Assembly (NCBI GenBank): GCA_001695595.3
Contig: MBPM02000001.1
Span: forward strand, 1,736,001-1,800,000
Origin: Plasmopara viticola
Lineage: Eukaryota > Oomycota > Peronosporomycetes > Peronosporales > Peronosporaceae
Direction of reading: 5' to 3'
Length of the DNA stretch: 64,000 nucleotides
In this document: positions 1-11,300 of the stretch, piece after piece
Numbering within the stretch: position 1 is the stretch's first letter
Layout of the letters: every line of letters starts with the position of its first letter
Program-made: the position numbers and the translations under genes
The notes under the pieces: model-generated
Database searches by the model: none
What the model saw: only the letters and a program-made list of their open reading frames with translations
Told to the model about the DNA's origin: nothing

Positions 1-1123
1 ACGACATGGCACGGGCATACACACTCTACAATCTGGTCATGTCTTCGAGGGTGAATGGGTGCATGGAGACTTTGAAGGGTGGGGACCTTGACTTAGATCA
101 TTAACGAAATGCGCTCATTGATACTAATTATTAGATTCGGTATGCAAACTTTTGCCGGGTCGGGTGATTGTCACGAAGGCTTGTACCGCAAAAATCGCCG
201 CCATGGAAGAGGAACGTACTTGTGGGCCAATGGCGATAAATACGTTGGCAATTGGCGAGTTGGCAAGGTTCTGGTGTAGTATTGTATATAGAAAATAGAG
301 TGATTGCTCATACTGAAGTAAGCTATATCAAATGAAACGTTAGATGCATGGTCATGGCACTTTCTTTTGGACGAATGGCGACAGCTACGACGGTGAGATG
401 ACTTAAGTTGTGCTTGACCCTTTCGAATGGCTAAAGTTTGGTCACTATGGCTCTCGTCCAGGTGAATGGAAGAAAGGGGTGATGCATGGCGAAGGCAAGA
501 AGATCTTTTCTTCCGGAGCAACGATTGAAGGTGGATGGAGACACAATCAGGTGAGTGGGTGGGGAGTCAAGGTTTTTAGCACTGGGGACAGATACGAAGG
601 GTATTTTGCCAAGGGTGAGCGTGAAGGATTCGGTAAATACCAATGGGAGAGCGGAGATTCCCATGAAGGCTTATGGCATCAAGGCATCATGCACGGCAAG
701 GGCGTTTTTACGTCGGCTGGGGGCTCGTTGCATGGCACGTGGTCGAGCGGCGCATTGGACGGTCAGGGCGTACATCAATTCCGGTGTGGAAGTGTGTATA
801 CTGGCGAATTTCACAGTGGTGAGCGACATGGTGTCGGTACATTGACCTTTGCCTCTGGAGAAGTGTACGAAGGTGAGTGGTGGAGAGGTGAGATACAAGG
901 TTATGGATCGTGGTATTCGCCTGACGGTAGGCAGTTTATTGGTTCGTGGATTAATGGTTTGCCTTCCGGTCGGGGTATGTTTTGCTGGGGACAAGATGAA
1001 GACGAGGATGAAGACGAGCTTCTTGTCACAAGGACCACGTTTGAAATTGGCATTTTCAATAGTGGAAAAGCTGAATCCACCGGAAAAAGTCTTTTTATTG
1101 GGCGCCTCGCCGCACCATCGTAG
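1..1123 (+). CDS. MORN-repeat protein, 5' end outside window
   Basis: This is the 3' part of a gene encoding tandem MORN repeats, roughly 23-residue units with the pattern Y-x-G-x-W/F then G-x-G. Exons that keep the repeat phase are 1-78, 135-267, 344-392 and 462-1123; introns are GT-AG, 50-80 bases, and every junction restores a MORN unit (for example DFEG joins FGMQTF across the first intron). The last exon alone encodes about seven units before a short acidic stretch (DEDEDEDE) and the stop at 1121-1123. MORN proteins usually scaffold membranes or bind phosphoinositides, and some carry a PIP kinase or other catalytic domain; none is visible here, but the N-terminus lies upstream of the window. 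The specific function is unknown. Confidence 0.85.
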
Positions 1124-1567
1124 TGCCCTGGGCCTGTAATATATACGCACGCACGATAGAAATGCCGAAGTCTTGTATTAACAAGAGTTAGCCTATGTCA
1201 GATGTAACGCAATCTGCATTTGTAGAGTCAACACAAGTGTAAATTCAAAGCGCACATCAAAGACAACAATATTTCGTTCGCATAAAGCCTAGCCTGCTAC
1301 ATTGAATAATAGACATTCCAAGAAGAAGCCAAACTTTACGCAAAGAATCTCTAACTTTCCACACGACAATTGTCGGTCTGCAGAACGAAATTACACACAG
1401 TCAGACAGACACCAGCCGCGTAGAGGCCCTATTTGGTGGATCTTTCGTGAGAGGAAAAGGAGAAAAAGAAGTCGCCAAACCAGTCCTCGAAAAGCTCTCA
1501 TGAAAGATCTCACTCACGTCGCTGGCGCTCATAAGCGCACGATTTCGGTTTGTCAAGTCGCAATTCC
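1124..1567. other. Intergenic, convergent gene ends
   Basis: This 444-base spacer lies between two convergent genes. I see no coding potential, RNA gene or repeat in it. It should hold the two 3' untranslated regions. Confidence 0.5.
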
Positions 1568-2464
1568 TTAGCCAAGGCTGGGGAAAGCACTCATGTCCGT
1601 CACATTCGGAGCATTGGCATCACGATTGCTGCGGCCACCAGTGCGACCATTGCCACGAGCACCACGACCGCCACGACCACCACGTCCGCCCCGCGAAGAG
1701 TCAAATTCGCGTGTAAAACGCTCTGGTTTTTCCGTACGGAAGCCCACGTCGGTAATGACCTGTTTCTTGCGACCTGAGGTCTTCTTGCTGTACACCTTTT
1801 CGTACTGCGAGTCCATGAAATCAGGGGTTTTACCTTCTTTGGTGATTTGCATCGCGCTAGTAAAGTCATTGGATATTTGACGCACTTCCACCTCAGCAAA
1901 AAGTTCACCCGACCGAGAAGACTTTTGCTTTTCCAGATATTCATCAAGGGTAAGCTGGACTTCTTCCTCTTCCTGCTCCTCAACTGGAACCTCCTCAGCA
2001 TTTTCCTCATCTGAGACGGGCTTCGCGCCTTCCTGCAGATCAGCCTCCGCCAACTGTTCAGCTGGGTCGGCCTTGTTGCCCCAGTTATGGGCCCCGCCAC
2101 CCTGTCTACTGGCCTCCTTTCCACGGCCCGTTCCACTACGACGCTCGAATTCGCGACGAGGGCCACGGTTGCCCCGGCCACGCTCACTGCGTTCACCACG
2201 ATCACGCGGGCCACGACCACCCTCACTACGCTCCACACGTTCACGCTGACCACGGCCTCCCTCACGAGGGCCACGCGTTTCCTTCTTGTCCCCGAGGGGA
2301 GTCTTTTTGTTAGCGGACTTCTTGTTTCCAGCAGCGGGCTTGTTCAAAGCTACGGGAGCAGAAGGAGGAGGCGTGACCTTTTTGCTTACGCGAGGAGTAT
2401 CCTCGTCATCAGAATCGAGGGCGGCGTAAATGTTCTGGTACTTGCTCGCCTGTTCATGCAGCAT
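1568..2464 (-). CDS. Stm1/SERBP1 (HABP4-type) RNA- and ribosome-binding protein
   Basis: The 298-residue protein begins with a short acidic segment (AALDSDDEDT), then a long low-complexity region rich in R, G and E with RGERSERGRG-type runs. An acidic stretch leads into the conserved core LTLDEYLEKQKSS, and the protein ends in RGG repeats and a final MSAFPSLG. This order matches the HABP4/PAI-RBP1 family (yeast Stm1, human SERBP1), which clamps idle 80S ribosomes and binds mRNA. The first ATG in the open frame is at 2464. A spliced start is also possible: an ATG at 2704 sits directly on a GTACGT donor and an AG acceptor follows the HEQ codons, which would give M-ASKYQNIY. The start is therefore uncertain and the body is firm. 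Glycine-arginine repeats are likely methylation targets, by family knowledge. Confidence 0.8.
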   Translation of the reverse strand: MLHEQASKYQNIYAALDSDDEDTPRVSKKVTPPPSAPVALNKPAAGNKKSANKKTPLGDKKETRGPREGGRGQRERVERSEGGRGPRDRGERSERGRGNRGPRREFERRSGTGRGKEASRQGGGAHNWGNKADPAEQLAEADLQEGAKPVSDEENAEEVPVEEQEEEEVQLTLDEYLEKQKSSRSGELFAEVEVRQISNDFTSAMQITKEGKTPDFMDSQYEKVYSKKTSGRKKQVITDVGFRTEKPERFTREFDSSRGGRGGRGGRGARGNGRTGGRSNRDANAPNVTDMSAFPSLG

Positions 2465-2759
2465 CAACCCGTTTGTCAATAACCTCTGCAACACTTTGAT
2501 TAACCAGACAAGAGGCACACATTGAGGGTGCAGGGGAGTAGGGGGAACATGCTTCGTATTGCGAACGTCTATGTACGTGAAAGATCGTGGACGAACTGGC
2601 GGATGGACGCTGTGCCATCCCAGATCTCTCCACCCCACCCTGGATTATATTTATGCGTGTATGTATCACATGCAGCTGTACCTAGATCGAGATAAACGTA
2701 CCATGGCTGCTCGGCGAGACGGGAGTACGATGCTGCTGATCTGGATTGCTTAAGGCCGA

Positions 2760-4333
2760 ATGGAAGCTCCACCACAGAAAAAGCTCACATATACTTTTTG
2801 GTCATCACGGTTTGGGACCGCGGTCCGTTTACTCCATGGAAATTCAGACCGCGTTTTAGTGTAGAAAAGATAATAACTTAATATTTAGGTTTATATTCAA
2901 GAAAAACGAAAAACGATCCAACACTTGGAACGTCGAATACTTCATGCCCCTCTATAGTATTAAAACTATCGTGTGTCAATGTCAATAGCGATCATCAAGT
3001 AATTGTCGATTGCCTCTAGCGACCGACCGTTGCAGTGACAAGACTTCACCCAAAAAGGATATTTAAGGCGAAAATATAGTTTCTCATGTCATGCTTTCGC
3101 TGCCGGAAAAGCATTTCGATTCAGACGAATATACTCAGTCTCCAATGAGCGTGCAAATGAATAGGCAAAAATACAGAGAAAATCTGACAGTGCAATTAAA
3201 CCGTGAAAACTTTGTCCGTCAATGATTTCTAGCAGTATCACAATTCGAGCCTAAGTTTTCCACAAAAATGGTAATTGGTATGCTGTGCCGAAGTGATGGC
3301 AACGAAAGACGCACTATGCAAATCACTACCACATAACAGCGTTGCTAAGGGCAAACATGTGTCGATTTTTCTGCAAACTGGCTTTCTGCACATAAGAACA
3401 GTATCAAAAAAGGCCTTTCTTGTTTAGCACCAATATAAATTGAATCTTCGTCTCTTCCTTTCGCAGTAAGAAGCTATTGGCAAGACGGGAAAGAAAATTT
3501 CATCAATGTGTAAGAGTGCAAAATCGCACGAAGCAGGGTCGTGTGGTAGTGGTAAAGATGGCCCAGCGCTGAGCTTTCAACCTTGCTCAGAGACGAACAA
3601 ACGAAATAAAATAAATTCTGGATTGTGATTGATGTGCTTTTTTATGTGATTGAAGCCTGTATCGAGTGTGAACGTGACAATTATATCTATGAATATTGTG
3701 GGTGACGTTGGAAGCTATACATGAACATAATATAAAATTGGCAAAACTAGCAAGCACTTTCGGTACCCATACCATAATGCACAATACTCTCTTTTACGAA
3801 GAAAAAGTTTTGCAGTGTACCATGCCAGTGCTCGGGACGACGACGCTGGTAGAGAAACTGAATCAAAGTCTTGATCTTTGAAGATGTGAATAGTTAGCCG
3901 CGCACTGGCCTAAACTTCTCATTCAGCTGCCGGCCGCTTTTTCCAGGTCAAATCGCTCTGATAAACAATTGGCCTAGGGACTGCAACCCTCCTTTTTCTT
4001 TTAAGAACTTTAAGAAAATTAGCTGTAGTAAGGATGGTAAAGGGGTGTCTCTGGGTCTCGTGGCCCGCAAAGCTGCTTTGTTCAGTTAGGGGAAAAGCTC
4101 CCAATCCATGCCCTATTTATAAGACCGACCTCCTTTTAAATCGGGCACAAAAGGAACAAAAGGACCATTAGTACTTCACAGACGAGCCGCTCGGTCGTTG
4201 CCCTAACACTCGCCCATACGGTTGCCGCACTCTGCTATTCCACTGCGGGCACGAAAGCGCGCGTCAAGGCCACACGCCTCGCAGCACTCGTTTCTCGCTA
4301 GTCTTGCTGACGTTTTTCCCACTCAAAGGGTCA
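2760..4333. other. Intergenic, about 1.6 kb, nothing recognised
   Basis: This AT-rich spacer separates the divergently oriented SERBP1-like and RasGAP genes. I found no open frame with protein-like composition, no tRNA-like arm and no obvious repeat. It presumably carries both promoters. The 4140-4333 end is the likely 5' leader of the RasGAP gene. Confidence 0.4.
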
Positions 4334-7300
4334 ATGCCTTTGCACATGTCAGTGTTCTATCCAAAACACAGCAATCGCGACTCGAGCCAGAACGACTTGC
4401 GGCTCAACGTGCAGCATCCGACGAGTAGTGGCGAGGCGGAAGGGGAGGCAAACGCGCGTCCACAGCTTGTGAAGTGTCCCGAGCTCTCGCTTACGGGATT
4501 CGAGCTCGAGACACGGACGACGCTGCGGATTTTGCACAAGAAGGGCTGGCGCTTTGATTCGCCGTGGAAACCCTACTTTGTCGGGATTTACGCCAACACA
4601 CTCTTTTATTTCACTGACCTTGGCGACTGGCCGCGTGGGGTCGTGCCACTTTTCGATGCTGAGATCAAAGCTGTTGACCGTATCTATCGTCATGGAGACG
4701 CGGCCAGTGTCGGGGACGATTGTGGCCCGTGCTGGAAACTCACGTCCAGCAGCGGCCGCACGCTGCTCTTTCGCGCTCCGTCGCATGATGCACGCAGTGA
4801 GTGGGTCGATCAGCTGCGTCAAGCCACTGGTACGTTGCAACGGAGCAACATGGACGGGAAAGCTGCATTGGCGCTGGCACGGAGACTATCGCGGTCGTCT
4901 AGTTCAGTGTCGACTTCATCGACTTCATCGACCGTGATTATGCAGTCGCCGAGTTATCAGAGGAGGAATTTTGCGGTAGAAGATGATTTTGAGCAAACGG
5001 ATCTCTTGCGCGATGCGCTTCGTGTGGTGGAGAAGCAACGGAAAGAGATCAATGAGCTTCAAGAGCGTTTAAAAGAGTCGGTGGGTAAAATGATGCATCA
5101 CGGTGATTTTGTCAGTCAGGAAGAACGAGAAATGGGGGTGAACGCTGCGGATTTGGAAAGACACGATGAGCAAGTTGAAGAACTTTACATTGACGATGCA
5201 GAAATCGACCTGGATATGATACTGGAAGAGCCTGCCATTGAGATTTGCAAAAGCTTTCGAGGTTCGACCATTTCAGATGTGTTGTCGGAGGACGATATGC
5301 TGAGTGTAGAAGACGTGGAGAACGATCAAGTTGATGAAGAAGATGTCGATTATGTCGATTATAGCAAGGGAGAAGAAGGACGAGAGAATGTTCAAAATTT
5401 AAGTTTAGTGGACGAATCAATGGAGTCGGATTCATTCATTGATATTGAGGAAAATATCAACGTCAATGATAGATTAAAGGAGATGGAGACGGAGAGATGT
5501 AGTCGTTACGAGATACCAGCGTCCTCGGTACAAGTTTCGGAGTCTGACAACTTATTGGCGCGATCGCGTTTTGAGCATGCGACGATACTAGCACCAAATT
5601 CTACTCATCTGGTCAATGTACCAACAGTAAACAAGGAAGATTTGCGTGCGAGTTTACCTTTACGTGCACTGCATAAACAGAGTCCTGATTTAGCCGCATC
5701 ATTTGGAAACAGTGAACGAAAGTCCCGATTGAAGAAATCGTTTAGCAGCATTGGAAGTCGTGATTTTGGCGTAAGCGCCGACAATGGCATTTTGCAACAG
5801 CAAGCCGTGGAGCTTGCTGAATTTGCTCGCAATCTGCAATCATCTTTCCAACCTGAATCTGAGAAATTACAGGTAATTTGCTTAGTTCTTGTTGCTTTTG
5901 GCATTTGTGGAAGATCACGAGCAGATAAGGCTAATGCATTGTGCTTATCTGATTAGACTTCTTTGAAATCACCTCGAAGCTCATTGCCGCTTTTTGAATG
6001 TCGCTCTTCTTTTTCCGGTATGTGCTGTCACGCTGCGAATTTACGGATACATTCTGTGATATTGTGCTAGATGTGTATGCAGATGGCACAGATTTTGGAT
6101 TGAACCAAATAAACTCGAACAGCAGCGACGAAAGTATATTTTCTATCACGCAGGATGATTTTTTATACGGTGACAATGATGAAGGCGACATTGAGCGTCT
6201 TTCCGAGTTTGAGGAGGTCAGTCTCATAGATTGATATATTTTCAAATGAGTCGTGCTTACTTAAGTACTGATCCTTATGTCGAACAGTCGGATGGTCACT
6301 TTTTGGAGGCAAGTGGTTTTCAGGGCTCAATTCATCAGGTCATGCAGGATGTTATTGTGCCGACCCAATCGGATCGGTCTATTCAGCCGGACCAGCTAGT
6401 CATTGGCAATAAAGTTATTGCCGAGATTTGCCAAAAATTTGATGCTGAACCAGCAAAAGAAGTAGACGATGCCGAGGCAGATTCACCTAGCTTTGGCTTG
6501 CTAAATAGCCCAAACCCAAGAAAACGCAGTTTCTTGTCCCATGCGAGATCAGCGCGTGGCTTCTTCAGTGGAGACAATGACGTTGCGCCAGATGTTGTTG
6601 CGCCACAAGTTGTTGCACCACAAATTGTTGCGCCACAAATTATTTTGCCACAAAACTCAAAGAAATTTTCGTTACTTGTGGTCGAGGACACGATGTCGGT
6701 CGTGGCTTCAATTTTACAAAATTGTGGACGAAAGGAGAAAGTGATGCTTCTTGCTCCTCTTCTCCGAGTATTCGGGAGTCACAATCGTCTCAGTCATCTC
6801 ATTCGCTGGGCAATCGAGATGGAGGTCGCATCGGTCATTAACGTAGCAACGCTATTTCGCTCAGATGATTATGCAAGTCGACTAGTGTCTACCTACAGCA
6901 AAGCAATCGGGTCGAAATTTATCCGTGCGGCTCTCTCGGATCCTATTCGTCAAATATACAAGCTCAAGATTGCTGATGTGGAGCTCAATCCGTACAAAAA
7001 CGAGTCGCATCAAGACGAGACTCGAGTTAACACCAACGCTGTCAATTTGATGCAAACGTGTCAAGATATCATTGATTCGATCATGAAAAATGTCCATTAT
7101 GTGGGTACAGAATTATCGTTCTCGCTGTTGGTAGTAGTGACTGACATTGATGTGTTCTTATGTCAATTTTTGCAGATTCCGACGTCTTATTATCATATTT
7201 GCTCGCATTTGAATGCGAAGGTTATCAGCCGTTTTGACGGTACAGTGGAGGGGATTGAGGCAGAGGATGCATCAATGCTGACTCGGGTAATACCGTTCGC

Positions 7301-7965
7301 GAATTGCTAAAATAATTGCCAGTCTAACTCACACTTTCTTTTGTGCTTAGGCTGTCATAGGAGGTTTTCTCTTTCTTCGTTTCGTGTGTCCGGCCATCAC
7401 TACTCCGCATTTGTACGGCTTAACCAAACAGCTTCCACCTCCTGAGACGCGCCGCGTTCTTGTGCTCGTTACAAAGCTATTGTTCAAGACGGCGACTGGT
7501 GTGAAGTTTGGAGACCGAGAGCCTCATTTTAAGTACGCGCTGTCGGAAACATGGCGATTAGTGCTCAACTAATGATTGTCTTTGTCTAAATGTAGGGTTT
7601 TAAATCCGTTTATTGAGAATAATTCGCCAGCGATTCAGCAACTTTTTGCTGAACTTGCCATGTCCCCAAGTCACGATATCGAAGAAAGCTTCGCTCTGGA
7701 TAGTCGCAAGATCTACTGGCATGTGCCATCTTCTCGATTGGTCGACGATTTAGAGCTCATCCGTTCAATATCCGAGAATAATTTGGAAGAGATTGGAATT
7801 AAGCTCAAGGAGAGCAACTGTCCCACCGAAGTGGCCGAGGATTTCAAAACGGCTCTGTTGTACACCACTGACACTTTTCAAAAAAGCTCCTTGTCGAAAA
7901 AGTTGAGTGCCAATATGAAGTTTCTCAGCAATTTTGGCCGGACTAGGAAAGAGCCAGACCAGTGA
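4334..7965 (+). CDS. PH-domain RasGAP protein
   Basis: Seven exons fit: 4334-5872, 5957-6017, 6071-6216, 6288-7100, 7176-7286, 7351-7532, 7596-7965, giving about 1073 residues. Residues about 62-167 form a pleckstrin-homology domain ending in the usual W (SEWVDQLRQ). The middle is serine-rich, acidic and partly coiled. Residues about 715-960 match the Ras GTPase-activating domain: TLFRSDDYAS carries the putative arginine finger (about R773) and the FLFLRFVCPAI signature appears about residue 900. The protein should stimulate GTP hydrolysis on a Ras-like GTPase at a membrane bound through the PH domain. The third intron is supported by an in-frame stop in the unspliced reading and a CTGAT branch-like site. 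The first ATG in the frame is 4334; another follows at 4346. A fourfold VAPQ-type repeat precedes the GAP domain. Confidence 0.85.
6594..6652 (+). repeat. Fourfold 15-base coding repeat
   Basis: A 15-base unit of the form GTTGTTGCGCCACAA is repeated four times with drift inside the RasGAP coding sequence. It encodes VVAPQ, VVAPQ, IVAPQ and IILPQ at about residues 684-703, in the linker before the GAP domain. It is probably a replication-slippage expansion of a disordered linker. Confidence 0.85.
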
Positions 7966-8345
7966 AATGAGGTGTATTCGTAAATACCGGTAAACCGTTG
8001 TGGTGTTTGATGTACAGGTCGATAGTTGAGATTATTAACACGTCAGGGTCTTGGTTTTTATTACCTAATTATTTTAATTTGTGCGTGTAAGTTGGAGCTA
8101 AATACGTGTATTCGAATTACGTTCCCTAATTTTGGGGGCTTATGCTGCGACGCTGTATGCATCTTACATACCTAAAAGTGTAAGGAAACCACTTTAGCAG
8201 AACCGATTCTATACGGAGCTCCATAACATTAAATAACTAGTTCTGCTTACAGACAGAGATGCAGATATCTATAATTTTTTATTTTCTTATCGACATTTAT
8301 CCTCAAAATTACCTTTGCTTCGTTCTCGGCAGTGTCAATCCAGCA
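7966..8345. other. Intergenic, convergent gene ends
   Basis: An AT-rich 380-base spacer between the RasGAP stop and the glucan synthase stop. It contains the palindromic string TAAATACCGGTAA at 7981-7993. No gene is seen. Confidence 0.5.
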
Positions 8346-11300
8346 TTAATGGGTCGTGTCGTTGCTGGGTGCGTCGGAGCCATCTTTACTTGAATGAAGT
8401 GGATTCCCAGTCGCCGCGATGGCCGAGAAATCGTTGGTGGAAAAGGCACGACGCGTGTGGGACAGGGACGGGTTGATGCCAGCCCGCTGCTCTTCCTGTT
8501 GGTGTTGGCGCTGCGTCACTTTTCGCTCCTCCTCTGAGATAATGGCCTGTAAGCGGCTCGACGACACCTGCAGCGCGCCGAGTTCCGACTCGGACATGTT
8601 TCGTAGCATTGCACTGAGCGTATTGTCACTCATAGCGTGCATGAGGTCTTCTTCTTTTCCAGGGCCAGCAGCGTGCATGTCCGTCTCGCTGCTGCTTGTC
8701 GTCAGCGCATTAATAAAGCGTTGCTGCTCGAGGATGATGGAACGCATCTGCTGCACCGACAGATCGTCATCGCGATCGTCATTGCTCGAATTGGCTCGCA
8801 AAATGTCCTCAATGACCACACCCCGGCTCAACGCATTGTTGTACAAGAGCCACGTCTGGATCTTCCCAGGAACGTAGAGCGCGGCGAGCAGTAAGATCAG
8901 ACTCAGCGACACGAGCCCCAGCACAGCGTCGTGCACAAAGTAGAGGATGCCAACAAAGTGCGAGTTGCTGCCTAGAACAACAAGCGCCCAGCAGCCCATC
9001 GCTGCAGCAAAGTAGCCCATGCTCAGCACGATCTGCCACATGCCGTCGACATAGACGAACGCCACAATGAGGCCAGAACCCAGCACAAGCGCCAAGACCA
9101 GTTTTAAAAAGCGAACCAGTCCATTCTCGCCATGACGTGACGAGGTGAAGAAGACAGCTTCTGCGCTGAGGTACACAGCAGCGATAGAGCAGCAAATGAC
9201 CAAGGGAAGCCACGTGGATTCTGTCAGGATCGAATGGTATTTGTCGCCCGTGGACGCGAGTGAGAGGGCAATGATTGCGTATAGGGCCCCCTTCATAGTC
9301 ATACATGCCTTCGACCATGGACGGAGAGTCGAGAAGTATGCATTCTCTTCCTTGAACCACGCGGCCCAAGACTGTTCTGGGTTACCACCATCGCCACGCA
9401 TCCACTTGAACCACAAACGAAAGTCTTCTACCACGTCAGACCACTCGAACGCCAGCGGGTTGAACCAGAAAGGTGACCAGTACCAAGAGACAAAGACTAG
9501 CCACAGGGACCACGTCATGGCAAAGTACTGGAATCCAATCGTGAATTTGTAGTAAAGAGTGAGACTGATGGCGACTTCGACGGCAGCGTACAGGTGGCTA
9601 CTAGCGTAGAAGCGGTAGAGCTCGTCGAAAGAAGAGTGCTTGGTGACGAAACCACGACCCGTTGCGCGATATTTTGCGCCACCAGCAAGGATCGTCTGTC
9701 CAAAGTAAAACCACTTCGTGCCAATGTGGAAAAGGAAGTACAATGGACCGCCCGTGACGACCAGGACAATAATTTCGTTGAGTGCCGCCTTGAACCCACG
9801 CTCGACAGAGATCGTTGCCAGCAGCGGCGCGGTCGTAAAGAAGGCAATCGATCCGAGCATCATCTGTAGCTTGCTCAGCAAGACGGGGTCGCGACCACCT
9901 GCACCTTCCAAGGACAGCAACGCACGGAGCAGGTTACAGTACAACAAGATGTACATTGTCCAGATGATGATTGACATTGACATGTAAAAGCCCACGTGAT
10001 TGTAGTAGAACGAAAGCAGTTTGAAAAAGTCGAGGCGCTGGCTGATACGGTAAACGTCACGCGATAGAGATTGCTCCGCAGCCCCCTCCGCCAATTTAGC
10101 CTCAAATTTATAAATCTGCTGCATTCCAACATCACGTCCTTTGCCGCACTTTGTGTATTCAAAGAAACCCACGGATCCCCCACGCATGCAATTGTTGTAG
10201 CCAGCAAAGATATCCTCACTGAGGTTAATGCCTTTGCTGGCCTTGCTTATGCCACCACGCGTAATGAACCACAGTTTGTTAAACACGTCGGGGTGACCGT
10301 AGTGCAGACGCATACGCAGCGGGCGCGCCAACGTCCGCTGACTCAGCGTCACAAAGGACGTCTCCTGCAGCGCCATATAGTTGGCCAGCGAACTCACGCT
10401 TCCCGTGAAAATGTGCTCTGGAATGCCCACGATTGTGTACGGCCGGTCAGCTGTGCCCTTGTCAAACTCTTCCAAGAGATTTCGCATCTTTAACCCTTCC
10501 TCGAGGTACCCATCCTGATTCATGTCAATGGTTTGCAGGTTTTCACCGCGTGTAAATACAATGGCTGCGTTTTGGTTTTCTGGTTTACCTTCGCCCAAGA
10601 TAGGATTGCCCGGTAGACGCACACGGTAGATCTCATGCACTGAGCCAAGTTCTTCACCGCCCTTGATCAGCACCGAAAAGTACGACTGTTCCTTTTGATA
10701 ATTTACACGGACTTCATCGATATAAGCCACGCGCAGGTTCGGGAAGCGGTGAAGCAGAAATTCAATATCGCTCGCCTTTGAGTCGTTGTTCTTCTTCTGA
10801 CGTCCATAGATTTGGCACGCCACAACGTACGTGAATTTAGTGTTAATAAGCTCCTCGAGCTTCTCTTGCGGAACTTGTTCAATCTCTGCAAGCAGACGCA
10901 GCGCCGCTTCCCCATACATCATACCCTGCACCGTGCGAGACAACGTCTGTCCACGCAAAGAAGCCCACATACGCAACTCAATCGCCGTGTCTGGATCCTT
11001 CCAAATGTTCTTTTTAGGTTTTACTCGCTCCAAAAAGTTTTCCCAATCTCGCTTGTACAGCGTCTGCAAGAAGAGTAGCGTATGCACGTCCAGACCATCT
11101 TGTTTGCTTTCCAAATCTTTTCTCGAATACACGACGTCTTCAGCGTAAAAAGGAGTCATGACGCTCCACGACTTCATTTCTTCAAGTAGCGGCGCCAACG
11201 GCATGTCCATAAACAAAGAATTGACAAAGAAAAGCAAGCGGCGACGGGCATCATACGACTGAGGTTCCGCATCGATCTTTTGCAAGGTTAAGAGTCCGTG

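Noticed and set aside
1593..2482. Long threonine/arginine-rich frames opposite the SERBP1-like gene
   Set aside because: Low-complexity RGG/acidic coding produces open antisense frames; no independent evidence of a gene.
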